NCBI GenBank assembly: GCA_031288005.1 | Contig: JAITSE010000040.1 | Span: forward strand, 1 to 31,833 | Direction: 5' to 3' | From: Treponema sp. | Lineage (GTDB): Bacteria; Spirochaetota; Spirochaetia; Treponematales; Breznakiellaceae | Length of the DNA stretch: 31,833 nucleotides | Part shown: positions 23,434 through 31,833 of the stretch, piece by piece | How positions within the stretch are numbered: position 1 is the stretch's first letter | How the letters are laid out: every line of letters begins with the position of its first letter | The notes under the pieces: generated by a model | What the model was told of the DNA's origin: nothing | The model's input: only the letters and a program-made list of their open reading frames with translations | Databases searched by the model: none | Position numbers and translations under genes: made by a program

Positions 23434-25776
23434 CTAACTGTTTGACGCTTCACGGACCCTGCGCTGTTCAAGCTCCTTGCGAAGTCCGAGTTCAAGGAGT
23501 TGGCTTACATCTATAATGAGGGAAACCGAACCGTCGCCCAGAATTGACGCGCCGGCAATCCCAGGTGAATTGGTATATTGGTCCCGCAAAGGCTTAATAA
23601 CCACATCTTCTTCCCCGATAAGGCTGTCCACCATAAAGCCCATTTTCTTTTCAGCGGTACCTACAATGACGATGAAATTATAGTCCTGACTTTCTTCGGT
23701 CCTGATGCCGAACAGCCGGTTGAGTCTGAGCAGGGAAAGCACATCATTGCGGATATTGAACACCTCGTAGTTGTCAATCAGCCTAATGTCTTCGGGTTTG
23801 ATTCTCAAGCTCTCTATAACAGAAGTAATAGGAATGGAGTAAATTTCCGTTCCCACCCGGACAAGGAGACCCTGGATAATCGCCAGGGTCAGCGGAAGTT
23901 TTATTATAAACTTTGTGCCTTTGCCCCGCTCCGAGGAAACCGTAACAGTTCCGTTGAGTTTTTCGATTTGCCGGCGTACAACGTCAAGGCCGACCCCCCG
24001 GCCTGATATGGCGGTGATAGTTTTGGCGGTAGAGAAGCCTGGCTCGAAAATAAGATTGAAGGCTTCCACATCTGACAGAACCTTGTTGGGACTAATGATT
24101 CCCCGTTCCACGGCTTTCGCTTTGATCGCATCTACATCTATACCCTTGCCGTCGTCTGTGATCTCGATTATGATCATGTTTCCCTCGTTTGCGGCCTTGA
24201 GGAGGACCATGCCTTCTTCCGGTTTGCCCACGGCCCGGCGCTCTTCCTGAGACTCTATTCCGTGGTCTATGGAATTCCGCACAGAGTGCATAATAGGATC
24301 GAGGAGGTCTTCGATGACTGATTTGTCTAGTTCCGTTTCCTCGCCTTCAATGACCAAGTTGATTTTCTTATTGAGGCTTTTGGAAAGATCCCGTACGAGA
24401 CGCGGAAAGCGGCTGAATATCTGACTGATAGGCACCATTCGGATATGCATAACACCTTCCTGGAGTTCGCCGGTGATACGGCCCAAGTTCTGCGCGGTAG
24501 AACGGAATTTGCCCACATTGATTTTTAGAGACGCATCAAAGTCATCAAAGAGGGAAAAAATATCCCCGTATTGATCCGCTATTTCTTTTCGTATATCCTT
24601 GACAGTTTTGCCTTCCTGCATACTTTCCAGATAATCAGGCAGGTTGTCAAAAAGAGTCTTAATTTTTTCCCGGTAAACAGATTCAATATCGTGAAGCTCG
24701 GCAAGAAGCTCGTTGAACTGATTGTTGATCTGGTTGAATGTCGCTTTTGTGATAACCGTCTCGGAAACCAGGTTGAGGAGGTCGTCTATACGCCTGGAAT
24801 CGACCCGGAGTATAGATCCCGCATCTTTTCCGGCCTTCTTTGCATCCGCCGCTTCCTTGGCCGCGGGCGCCTTATGATCATCCGGCGTGACTGCCGGAAG
24901 CGCCTGGGCAGGAGCCTTCGGGATAGACTCCGCTTGGGGAGCGGTTTCCCCGCCTGCGCCTGAAAGTTCGTCCAGTTTTTTAATGTCCGCCGAAAGACTC
25001 ACGTCGGGGATAATCACATAACTCATAAGTTCATCGGCAGTTTTTTTGGTGGCTAGGTAATAATCCACTCTGGGATAGAATTCGTCTTCGTAGAGCTTTT
25101 CAAACTCAGGAGCCGTCTTTAAGACTGTGCCGATGCTTTTCAGGGCGACGTAGACCTGAATACCGCCTACGGTATTCATCGGGCTTTTCTCATCAAATTG
25201 AACGGTAATACGATAGACCGGCGCGCCGTCAGTTACCGCCTGCTTGATTTCCAGGAGTTCATATTCAGAAAGGACACTGAAAACCGCGGCATCAGGCGCG
25301 GATGGCGCAGCAGGAGCCGCCGTCTGCACAGGCACGGTTTTTGGGGCCGGTTTTGCGCTCCCTTTTTTCCGGGTAGAACCTTCGGGGAGCAGCGCGGAGA
25401 GGCTGCCCTCTATCCGCGAAGTATCCTCTTGATAGACAGAACCATTCATGCGCCGCTCCAGCATGGCCTTAATGACGTCAATTGCCGAGAGGAGAGTATC
25501 CACCACATCCTCATGGACTGCCAACTGATCTGAGCGGATAGCGTCAAGAACATCTTCAACCATGTGGGTAAAATGGGAAAGCTCCATCATTTCCACTGTT
25601 GCTGACCCGCCTTTTAAGGTGTGGGCGGCCCGGAAGATTTCGTCTACCGCTTCTTTATTGCCCCCGTCGTTCTCAAGCACTAAAATATTCTGCTCCAGCG
25701 TGTCTACCTGCATCTGGGCTTCACTGAAGAAATCTTTGAGAAGTTCCTCGTTGTTTGGGTCTAAATAATCGCTCAT
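23434..25776 (-). CDS. cheA: Chemotaxis histidine kinase CheA
   Basis: The 780-aa kinase has all five domains. P1 Hpt has the phosphoacceptor H52 in FRAAHTLKGGSA. A P2-like CheY-binding domain lies at about 165-265, between Ala/Pro-rich linkers. P3 dimerisation spans about 322-445, and P4 ATPase has the N-box H497-x3-N501, G1 DDGKGID (541-547) and G2 GRGVGLDVV (592-600). P5 regulatory CheW-like is about 628-775. It autophosphorylates and passes phosphate to CheY under receptor control. P3 is about 120 residues, longer than the usual helical hairpin of about 65; an unconventional P3 has been reported for Treponema denticola CheA. The ATG at 25776 is followed downstream by cheW-cheR and cheX. 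No clean promoter is visible; TTGACG and TATAAA lie upstream but only 14 bases apart. Confidence 0.97.
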   Translation of the reverse strand: MSDYLDPNNEELLKDFFSEAQMQVDTLEQNILVLENDGGNKEAVDEIFRAAHTLKGGSATVEMMELSHFTHMVEDVLDAIRSDQLAVHEDVVDTLLSAIDVIKAMLERRMNGSVYQEDTSRIEGSLSALLPEGSTRKKGSAKPAPKTVPVQTAAPAAPSAPDAAVFSVLSEYELLEIKQAVTDGAPVYRITVQFDEKSPMNTVGGIQVYVALKSIGTVLKTAPEFEKLYEDEFYPRVDYYLATKKTADELMSYVIIPDVSLSADIKKLDELSGAGGETAPQAESIPKAPAQALPAVTPDDHKAPAAKEAADAKKAGKDAGSILRVDSRRIDDLLNLVSETVITKATFNQINNQFNELLAELHDIESVYREKIKTLFDNLPDYLESMQEGKTVKDIRKEIADQYGDIFSLFDDFDASLKINVGKFRSTAQNLGRITGELQEGVMHIRMVPISQIFSRFPRLVRDLSKSLNKKINLVIEGEETELDKSVIEDLLDPIMHSVRNSIDHGIESQEERRAVGKPEEGMVLLKAANEGNMIIIEITDDGKGIDVDAIKAKAVERGIISPNKVLSDVEAFNLIFEPGFSTAKTITAISGRGVGLDVVRRQIEKLNGTVTVSSERGKGTKFIIKLPLTLAIIQGLLVRVGTEIYSIPITSVIESLRIKPEDIRLIDNYEVFNIRNDVLSLLRLNRLFGIRTEESQDYNFIVIVGTAEKKMGFMVDSLIGEEDVVIKPLRDQYTNSPGIAGASILGDGSVSLIIDVSQLLELGLRKELEQRRVREASNS

Positions 25777-25861
25777 ACTACCTAACTTTTATACACATTT
25801 TAGCCCGCGTCAAGATATGGAAGGTGAAATATTGGTATTTATTTTATTTTGCAGCGTTCAA

Positions 25862-25884
25862 ACTAAAGTCCGCCGGATTTTAGT
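25862..25884 (-). terminator. Possible terminator after the RNB gene
   Basis: ACTAAAGTCC (25862-25871) pairs with GGATTTTAGT (25875-25884), allowing one G-U, around a 3-base loop, 21 bp after the - strand stop at 25906. It is a member of the GGACTTTAGTCC family. The following - strand bases are only modestly T-rich. Confidence 0.45.
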
Positions 25885-25905
25885 CTGAGTGTCTTAGTTC
25901 CGCAG

Positions 25906-27840
25906 TCAGACGCACTGGCGGAAAACGATTTCCCCTTTGGGGATGCTGACTGCTCCCACGCTCAAGCGGACTGTACCGTTGGGTTCCACACCGCCTTTCA
26001 AAGCCGCTTGAGTTTCAAGGCCCAGCGCCGGGATCAAAAGCGCCGCCCGGTCTCCTTTTATTTCAAGAACAACGCCGTCCCATTCGGAGCCTTTTTTGTC
26101 CGCTAGATAGACCGCGGTCCAATGGAGCCGGGAAGCCCGCTCCGCCCGGACCGCGGCCGCGGCTGCGGCTTCTCCAGCGGCCAAGGCCAAGAGAACCGCG
26201 TCTTCATCTAGAGGCGGAATATCCCGGTACGCGCCGGCTCCCAGCACTGCCCGGATCTGCTGGTGGGCCAAGAGGTCGGTATAGCGCCTGAGTGGGCTTG
26301 TCGCCTGGGTATATTGATCCAGACCCAGTCCGTTGTGGCGGCCCGGCTTTACCGACAGAGAGCGGGGACGCATACAACGCCTGAGCTGCCAGAAACCCGC
26401 AAGGCCCGGCAGCGCTTCTTTGGGAAGGCTCACGGCTTCCTGGGTCACGTAGGGAAAGGGCAATGCCCCGGGAAATCCCGGCTTCCCTAGGGATGCCCAC
26501 CGGGCCGCGCCTTCCCCGGCAAGGAGCATACATTCCCGTACCATGCCGGCGGAACGGTATTCACCCAGGGGCTGAATATCTACCTTCCCCTCATACGCGG
26601 TGATATGAACCTCCGGGAAGTCTATTATTGCCGCGCCCGCGGTAATACGCCGGGCAAGATTCCGCTCCGCCGTTCGGAAAAGGCTGGCAAGATGTTCCAC
26701 ATGAGGCCCGATCCGACTCGTCGGACCGGCATTGCCCAAAAGAGCGGCATCCGCTTCCTGATATGTCAGCCTAATAACGGACACCCGGGAAGGAAAAATT
26801 TCAGTCTCCACAATGGAGCCGTCTTCTTTCAGGGTAATTTTGAAAGATAGCGCCGGGGAAGATTCTCCAAGGCCCAGGGCGTAGACCGGAAGCGCCTCTT
26901 CCGCCAGCATCCGGGCGGTCCTCTCCGGGAGGTATAAAGTAGCGCCCCGGTTTCGGGCCTCGATATCCGAAGGAGTTCCGGGCAGGATAGAAGCCGACGG
27001 ATCAGCCACATGGACCCAAAGACAGTCTCCCTCAATGGAAATCGCGTCATCCGGGTCCGCACTCCACGCGTTATCAATGGCAAATGCCGGGAGCCCTGTC
27101 AGATCCAACCGCTCCTCATCCTGAGGCGGAAAGCCGGGAAATATCGAAGCGGAAGCCGTGGAAACGCCAAAGCGCGCCGGGAAAGGATTTACCGCATGAG
27201 TCCAGGCACCGCAAAGGAGGAGAATACGGTGGGCTTCTTCCGGGCTTTCAGGGCGGCCCAGGTCTCTGAGGGCGCGGCTTTTCTCCGCCCTGCCCAGGGC
27301 CAGGGCCTCCGCATCCTGAAGGAAGCGCTTTTCCACAAGATCGAGCCGCCATGAAAACGCCGTCATGCTTTCTTCAGCGGCAGACGCGGCAAGGAGTTTC
27401 CCGAGGCGTTCCAGAAAGGCGTCTCGCGCCTGGGCTTCCTTCTGTTTTTCTTCTCGTTTCCGCTCCACGGCGGCCACTTCAAGCGCGTCCTTGGGTCTGA
27501 TGGCGTCCAGGGTTCCTTTAAAATAGAAATCATCCTTGAGCAGGCAGTACGCGGCCCAGGCGCTGGAAGGGCTAAAATCGCCGTAAACCAGTTCCGCAAG
27601 CTCCTTGAGGGAAGCTACGCCGCCTTCCAGGAGATCCCAAGCTTCTCTGACATTCGCCAGCACCGGGGGCCCGGCTGCTTCCTCAACGGAGTTGATAGGC
27701 CCGGGGTGTATAAGCTCCACATCTTTTTCTCTGACTTTTATGGTTTCGCCGCCCACAAGAGAAATTTCAAGTTTCTCTCCCCGGGTTGTTACGATTGCCG
27801 GACGGTTCTTGTACGCCGTCAGGCTTTTCTCTGGAATCAT
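25906..27840 (-). CDS. RNB-domain 3'-5' exoribonuclease (RNase II/R family)
   Basis: The RNB catalytic core is clear: AIDNAWSADPDDAISI carries D256, D262, D264 and D265 (numbered from the chosen start), which bind two Mg2+ ions for processive 3'-5' RNA degradation. Near the C-terminus, QYTQATSPLRRYTDLLAHQQ is the family's RNA-binding/catalytic Arg segment. The 644-aa length and an N-terminus without obvious tandem cold-shock domains make it closer to the short RNase II-like group of spirochaetes and cyanobacteria than to RNase R. ATG 27840 (MIPEKSL) is chosen; the open frame reaches an ATG at 28002, but those 54 extra residues look non-coding and overlap a terminator stem. A TATACT box lies upstream without a good -35. 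Confidence 0.88.
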   Translation of the reverse strand: MIPEKSLTAYKNRPAIVTTRGEKLEISLVGGETIKVREKDVELIHPGPINSVEEAAGPPVLANVREAWDLLEGGVASLKELAELVYGDFSPSSAWAAYCLLKDDFYFKGTLDAIRPKDALEVAAVERKREEKQKEAQARDAFLERLGKLLAASAAEESMTAFSWRLDLVEKRFLQDAEALALGRAEKSRALRDLGRPESPEEAHRILLLCGAWTHAVNPFPARFGVSTASASIFPGFPPQDEERLDLTGLPAFAIDNAWSADPDDAISIEGDCLWVHVADPSASILPGTPSDIEARNRGATLYLPERTARMLAEEALPVYALGLGESSPALSFKITLKEDGSIVETEIFPSRVSVIRLTYQEADAALLGNAGPTSRIGPHVEHLASLFRTAERNLARRITAGAAIIDFPEVHITAYEGKVDIQPLGEYRSAGMVRECMLLAGEGAARWASLGKPGFPGALPFPYVTQEAVSLPKEALPGLAGFWQLRRCMRPRSLSVKPGRHNGLGLDQYTQATSPLRRYTDLLAHQQIRAVLGAGAYRDIPPLDEDAVLLALAAGEAAAAAAVRAERASRLHWTAVYLADKKGSEWDGVVLEIKGDRAALLIPALGLETQAALKGGVEPNGTVRLSVGAVSIPKGEIVFRQCV

Positions 27841-27987
27841 AGACCTAAGTCTAGCACAGACGAAGTATAAGACATAAGCACCGTTAAATAAGTACGATGG
27901 TTTTGAGATCGCTACACGGCCTCTTGGCAGCCTTTGGCCCCTCAGCAAGCGCAGGCCGCAAAACCGCTTTGATTGGTTCATAAATTC

Positions 27988-28016
27988 AAATACCCCCGGC
28001 AAAGCCGGGGGTATTT
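27988..28016 (-). terminator. Intrinsic terminator of the repeat-protein gene
   Basis: AAATACCCCCGGC (27988-28000) and GCCGGGGGTATTT (28004-28016) form a perfect 13-bp stem with a 3-base loop, 90 bp after the - strand stop at 28106. TTT at the stem end and an A/T-rich tail follow on the - strand. It is the strongest hairpin of this spacer. Confidence 0.8.
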
Positions 28017-28026
28017 AATCTGTACT

Positions 28027-28038
28027 GGACTTTAGTCC
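28027..28038. repeat. GGACTTTAGTCC element
   Basis: This copy is identical to 21249-21260 and lies between the repeat-protein stop and its terminator. Confidence 0.7.
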
Positions 28039-28105
28039 TTCTGAAACCCTGCGGCTCTCTGCAAATCGTTTTGCGGTTTGCATTGGACCTTTTTATTCAT
28101 AGATA

Positions 28106-31100
28106 TTACCAGGCTGTTCCCCTCGGCGCAAAGACATCACCATGATAGTACCTGCTCCCCTCATAATACCATTTTAATTTTGCCCGTTCAGCGTCGTAGT
28201 CGATCCAAGGCTGCCTGAAACCTTGCCGCATCCTGTACGCCCAGGAAGAAAACTCAGGAGTGCTGTCCGGGAGCTCAATATCCGCTCCGCTGAGTTTTTC
28301 AAATCCGCCGGCGCCGTCGCGAATAGAGGCAGTGAGGCTGCTGTTGCCACCGCGGAACTTCACGGTGAGGGATGACGGACCCCAGCCAAGGGCGTTTAAG
28401 TTAGCTCTCACCCCGGGGTACGCATCAGGCCAGCCCCATTTCGTAGCGAATAGCATAGCCTTCTCAGCGTAGATCATCCAATGATGCTTGTTATCCACGC
28501 TTTGCCAACTATTGTAGCCGTCGCTGTCAGGCTGCCAGGGTATTTCGTTCATATACTGCATACCGTCCGCGTGGGAGTCCCACAGCGTAATCCCAAACCA
28601 CGTTGGGGTGTAGAGTTTATTTTCGCCTTCAAACTCTAAGATCGCATCCACTTCGTGGTCGTTAGGTTCGTAGATCCCGCGTCTGCTGTCGAAAAAGTCT
28701 TCCTCATAAACGCCGGGCATACCCCACTCATCGTGGTAGGGTCCTATGTCAAGCGGAGGGCGGGTCTCCCCCGGCAGTTCTATCTCAGCGTTCACAAATA
28801 TAATCCGGATCCGATTCCAATTGGCTTCATACCTTTTCCCCAATGAGTAGTTATGCGGCAGTTTATCACCCGGCTTATAACCCCGGACATATATATTACT
28901 TTTCCCCCATTTCCAGCCGCTGCCATTAGGCCTATTATACCACTGATCATAATTAAATATCGAAGTATCGGTGTAGTTGGGAACCTTGGCCCAGTTGTTC
29001 CCGGTTTTTCCAGGTACCACGCGGATATAGTTTTCCGTGGTGCGCCCAGTCACGTATATAGGCTCATCCATTATATAATTCGCCGCTACTGCGTCCTCAG
29101 ACTGCAGCACCTCGCCGCTGTAGATAACATATTCTTTCCGCTCCGGGAAGAACTCCCATCTGACGATCATCGGCCCCCTCCAGAAATACCGCGTCCCTAT
29201 TACCCTGCTAGGATCGCTCAAGTCTATGGTCCTATCCGCAGGCAGCCAGCGGGCATAGAGCGTTATCGCCGCTCCGGGGCTGGTTGTTAGCTCTGGTACG
29301 CTCACTCCGGCCTTGTAATCATAACCATCGCCCTCAGGCTTTGTGCTCCACCCGGCAAAGATATGATCGGGCCTGGTAAAGCCGTTCGCGGCCAGGTTAT
29401 TCAATTCGCCTATCCTGTGGATGCTTTTATTAATAGACCCGCTCCCGTTGTTATTGTCGTAAGTTACAGTGTAAAAAGCCGTCCATTTTGCCCAGAGGTT
29501 TTTATTTCCCCAACTGTCCGCTGCTATATAGGCAACAGGCTCCCCGGTGAAATCCTCATTGCCGTACCAGCCGTCAAATTCATGGCCCGCCTTGCTTGGC
29601 ACAGGCAGAGTAAATGTGCTTCCGAAAGTATAGCTGCCTGCGGCTCCCTTAGGGTTGCTCCCTCCGTTCAGGTTGTAGGTAATAGTATAAGGAGTAAGCG
29701 TCCATTGGGCATAAAGGACGTCGATATCGGGCTTGTCCCAGGAGCGGGCGCTCGCCATCCCTTCGGTGTAATACTGTACGCCCTCTGTCGCACTGTCATA
29801 GTAGCCCATAAAATTATAGTGCGCCCTGGCTGGAGCGGAGACACTATTGCCGGTTGGCATGGCGGAGCCGAAAACAGCTGTAACCTCGTTGCTGCCGCCT
29901 GTCCCGCCGTTAGAATAAAATAATACTTTGTATTGAATCCCCGTCCACTTGGCCCAGAAGGTTCTATTCCCCGCACTCTTCTGGGGTATCACGGCAACCG
30001 CGTTCCCCGTAAAAGCCGCGTTGTCATACCAGCCGCCGAAGGTATAGCCCGTGCGGGATGGATCGGCCAGGGTAATGGCCGCGCTTTCAAAGGTGTAGGA
30101 TGCCGGGTTTCCCCCCGCGTTGGTTCCCCCGTTCAGAGAGTAAGTAATCGTGTAGGAATTAGGCGTCCAGTAGGCATAAAGGACGCCCATATCGGGCTTG
30201 TCCCAGGAGCGGGCGCTCGCCATCGCTTCGGTGTAATACTGTACGCCCTCTGTCGCACTGTCATAGTAGCCCATAAATTTATAGTGCGCCTTGACCGGAG
30301 CGGAGACACTATTGCCGGTTGGCATGGCGGAGCCGAAAACGGCCGTAACCACGACACTGCCGCTTGTCCCGCCAGCAAGCTCAAGGGTTACTGTGTAACT
30401 AACCGCTGCCCACTTCGCGTAGAAAATTTTATTCCCCGTACTCCCCTGGGGTATCACGGTAACCGCGTTACCGCTAAAGCCCGCATTGGCGTACCAGCCG
30501 CCAAAGGTATAGCCCGCGCGAGACGGATCGGCCAAGTTGATACCGGGACTTTCAATGGTGTAGGAAACCGGGTTTTCAGATGTATTGCTCCCCCCGTCCA
30601 AATTATAGCTAATCTCATAGGAAAAGACTGTCCACCGGGCGTACATCGTTACGCCAGCGGTCACCTGGTAGGGCCATTCGTAAAGCTCCCCGCCATCTTC
30701 TTCGCTGTACCAGCCCTGGAAGGTATAACCTATCCGGGTTGGATCCGCCGGCTTGCCAACCAGTGTATTTCCGTTAGCGCTTATGGCCTCTGCGGCGCTT
30801 CCACCATTGCTGTCAAAGCTAATCGTGTATACGTCCTTTGTGATATCGACCCACCGGGCGTAGAGCGTTACCGTTTGCCAACTTACGTTTGCCAGGTTTA
30901 TTACGGGCTGCCCGGCGCTATAGTTCACGCCACTGCCGTCCGCCTGGGTGTTCCATCCGGCAAATTTATAGTAGCTTTCCTCCCCGGTAAAGCCGTTTTG
31001 TGCCAGGGGGCTTTCCACGTCGTACATATGACTGGTTGAAGCGGTGCTTCCGGTTCCGCCGTTCGCGTTGTATTCCACCGTGTAGGTTATCGCCTCCCAC

Positions 31101-31833
31101 TGGGCGTACATGGTTAGGTTCCCGCTCAGGGTATGGGGCCATTCATAAAGCTCCCCGTACTCCGGCTCGGTGGACCAGCCCATGAAGATATATCCCTCAA
31201 GCGAGGGTTCCGCGGGTTCTTCAATCAGCGTTCCCGCGCTCCCGCTTACGGCGCTTAGCTCCGAGCCGCCATGGCTGTCAAAAGTGATTGTATAGCTTTT
31301 TATGGCCGGGCCGTCTCCCCCGCTCGTCTGCCATTGGGCGTACAGGGTCAGGTCCCCGGTCAGGGTGTGGGGCCATTCGTAAAGCTCCCCGCCCTTCGTC
31401 TCGCTGTACCAGCCCAGGAAAGTATAACCGCTCCGGACCGGATCGGCGGGCTTTTGAACGCCAGTCTCCAAATCCGCCGTAACCGCCTCAACTTCCGTAC
31501 CTTCCCGGCTGTTAAAGGTAAGCGTGTACTGCTGGGCCCCGGCTTCCCCTTCAGCCCTCCAGCGGGCGTACAGGATCAGTTCTCCGGCCAGTTCCAGAGG
31601 CCAGGAATAAAGCTCTCCGCCCTGCACATCACTGTACCAGCCGGTGAAAACATAACCCTCTTTTACGGGTTTTGTGGGCTCCATAATCGAGGTTCCTTTA
31701 TCCGCCGTTATAGTCTCAACATCGGAGCCGCCGTAGCTTTCAAAATCAATCGTGTATTGATCGATTTCTGTATCTTCCTCTGAGCGCCAGTGCGCGTACA
31801 GGGTCAGGTCTCCGGCCAGAGAGTGAGGCCAGG
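28106..31833 (-). CDS. Large InlB/Flg_new-repeat protein, N-terminus outside window
   Basis: The frame stays open through the right edge (first full codon at 31831), so the N-terminus and any signal peptide are missing; the Met at 31684 is internal. The visible part has eleven full repeats and one partial repeat of the Listeria-Bacteroides type, each opening with Y-x-(I/V)-x-(F/Y) and a GG turn, then GY-F-GW(Y), and ending in LYA-W. Each repeat is about 65-78 residues, a beta-grasp-like fold found in surface proteins such as internalin B. From base 29245 down to the stop is a 379-residue C-terminal module paralogous to the protein at 3-1313 (PIYVTG, RVVPG, FVNAEIEL, DIGPYH, NDHEVDAILEFEG, LTVKFRGG). 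There is no LPXTG, transmembrane tail or known sorting domain. Surface display or secretion is inferred. The gene ends 90 bp before a strong terminator. Confidence 0.88.
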   Translation of the reverse strand, partial: WPHSLAGDLTLYAHWRSEEDTEIDQYTIDFESYGGSDVETITADKGTSIMEPTKPVKEGYVFTGWYSDVQGGELYSWPLELAGELILYARWRAEGEAGAQQYTLTFNSREGTEVEAVTADLETGVQKPADPVRSGYTFLGWYSETKGGELYEWPHTLTGDLTLYAQWQTSGGDGPAIKSYTITFDSHGGSELSAVSGSAGTLIEEPAEPSLEGYIFMGWSTEPEYGELYEWPHTLSGNLTMYAQWEAITYTVEYNANGGTGSTASTSHMYDVESPLAQNGFTGEESYYKFAGWNTQADGSGVNYSAGQPVINLANVSWQTVTLYARWVDITKDVYTISFDSNGGSAAEAISANGNTLVGKPADPTRIGYTFQGWYSEEDGGELYEWPYQVTAGVTMYARWTVFSYEISYNLDGGSNTSENPVSYTIESPGINLADPSRAGYTFGGWYANAGFSGNAVTVIPQGSTGNKIFYAKWAAVSYTVTLELAGGTSGSVVVTAVFGSAMPTGNSVSAPVKAHYKFMGYYDSATEGVQYYTEAMASARSWDKPDMGVLYAYWTPNSYTITYSLNGGTNAGGNPASYTFESAAITLADPSRTGYTFGGWYDNAAFTGNAVAVIPQKSAGNRTFWAKWTGIQYKVLFYSNGGTGGSNEVTAVFGSAMPTGNSVSAPARAHYNFMGYYDSATEGVQYYTEGMASARSWDKPDIDVLYAQWTLTPYTITYNLNGGSNPKGAAGSYTFGSTFTLPVPSKAGHEFDGWYGNEDFTGEPVAYIAADSWGNKNLWAKWTAFYTVTYDNNNGSGSINKSIHRIGELNNLAANGFTRPDHIFAGWSTKPEGDGYDYKAGVSVPELTTSPGAAITLYARWLPADRTIDLSDPSRVIGTRYFWRGPMIVRWEFFPERKEYVIYSGEVLQSEDAVAANYIMDEPIYVTGRTTENYIRVVPGKTGNNWAKVPNYTDTSIFNYDQWYNRPNGSGWKWGKSNIYVRGYKPGDKLPHNYSLGKRYEANWNRIRIIFVNAEIELPGETRPPLDIGPYHDEWGMPGVYEEDFFDSRRGIYEPNDHEVDAILEFEGENKLYTPTWFGITLWDSHADGMQYMNEIPWQPDSDGYNSWQSVDNKHHWMIYAEKAMLFATKWGWPDAYPGVRANLNALGWGPSSLTVKFRGGNSSLTASIRDGAGGFEKLSGADIELPDSTPEFSSWAYRMRQGFRQPWIDYDAERAKLKWYYEGSRYYHGDVFAPRGTAW
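29726..30340 (-). repeat. 465-bp in-frame duplication of two B-repeats
   Basis: Bases 29726-29875 and 30191-30340 match over 150 bp with about five mismatches by eye, at a spacing of exactly 465 bp (155 codons). The duplicated unit is a pair of repeats, one of the YDSATEGVQYY type and one of the GYTFGGWY type. The near identity marks it as the most recent expansion in the array. Confidence 0.85.

Noticed and set aside
27841..28002. 54-residue N-terminal extension of the RNB protein
   Set aside because: It overlaps the stem of the neighbouring gene's terminator, does not resemble the family, and ATG 27840 starts at a plausible N-terminus.
29933..31039. 368-aa + strand ORF with internal repeats
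   Set aside because: It lies antisense to the B-repeat array and its repeats mirror that array; no initiation signal.

Overview
The window looks like chromosome of a spirochaete, most likely a Treponema of the termite-gut type. The evidence is a cheA / cheW-cheR-like fusion / cheX operon, two tandem 'motility-associated factor' (MAF, DUF115) proteins, a long pyruvate:ferredoxin oxidoreductase, several proteins that look Treponema-restricted, and a roughly balanced base composition. This assignment is inferred from gene content; no rRNA or other phylogenetic marker is present. I see no phage, transposon, CRISPR array or toxin-antitoxin genes.

Layout. (a) 1-1313: 3' end of a secreted repeat protein on the + strand, cut by the window edge. 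Its C-terminal module is paralogous to that of the large InlB/Flg_new-repeat protein on the - strand at the other edge (28106-31833). (b) 1414-3566: a divergent pair, a two-TM protein with a degenerate GGDEF domain (-) and a MEMO/AmmeMemoRadiSam-B protein (+). (c) 3567-3908: a gene-free, repeat-rich spacer. (d) 9013 down to 3909: a tightly overlapping four-gene - strand operon (acidic unknown protein, 79-aa unknown, two MAF glycosyltransferase-like proteins), preceded by a candidate sigma-28 promoter. (e) 9230-11653: CHASE2-type sensor with a degenerate class III cyclase domain. (f) 11795-13417: a small lipoprotein convergent with a QueG-like iron-sulfur protein. (g) 13600-20169: nifJ, a 512-aa unknown and a GT4 glycosyltransferase on +; the last overlaps the convergent mazG tail to tail. 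(h) 21108-21181: tRNA-Val(GAC). (i) 25776 down to 21593: the chemotaxis operon cheA, cheW-cheR-like, cheX, ending at an intrinsic terminator. (j) 25906-27840: an RNB-family exoribonuclease.

How the parts work together. The chemotaxis operon encodes the kinase core (CheA), a coupling protein fused to a CheR-like domain, and a CheY-P phosphatase (CheX); cheY is not in the window. The MAF operon is the likeliest flagellin-glycosylation unit, and its candidate sigma-28 promoter would tie it to late flagellar expression. Two membrane sensor proteins carry nucleotide-cyclase-fold output domains that have lost key catalytic residues, which suggests binding or scaffolding roles. The edge proteins share a C-terminal module of about 380-420 residues that I do not recognise; it is the best candidate for something undescribed.

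Intergenic DNA carries several short repeat families: a GGACTTTAGTCC-type element near gene ends, a GGAAAC/GTTTCC hairpin family after two - strand transcription units, a 21-bp x5 array, and in-frame 15-bp repeats inside three separate genes.
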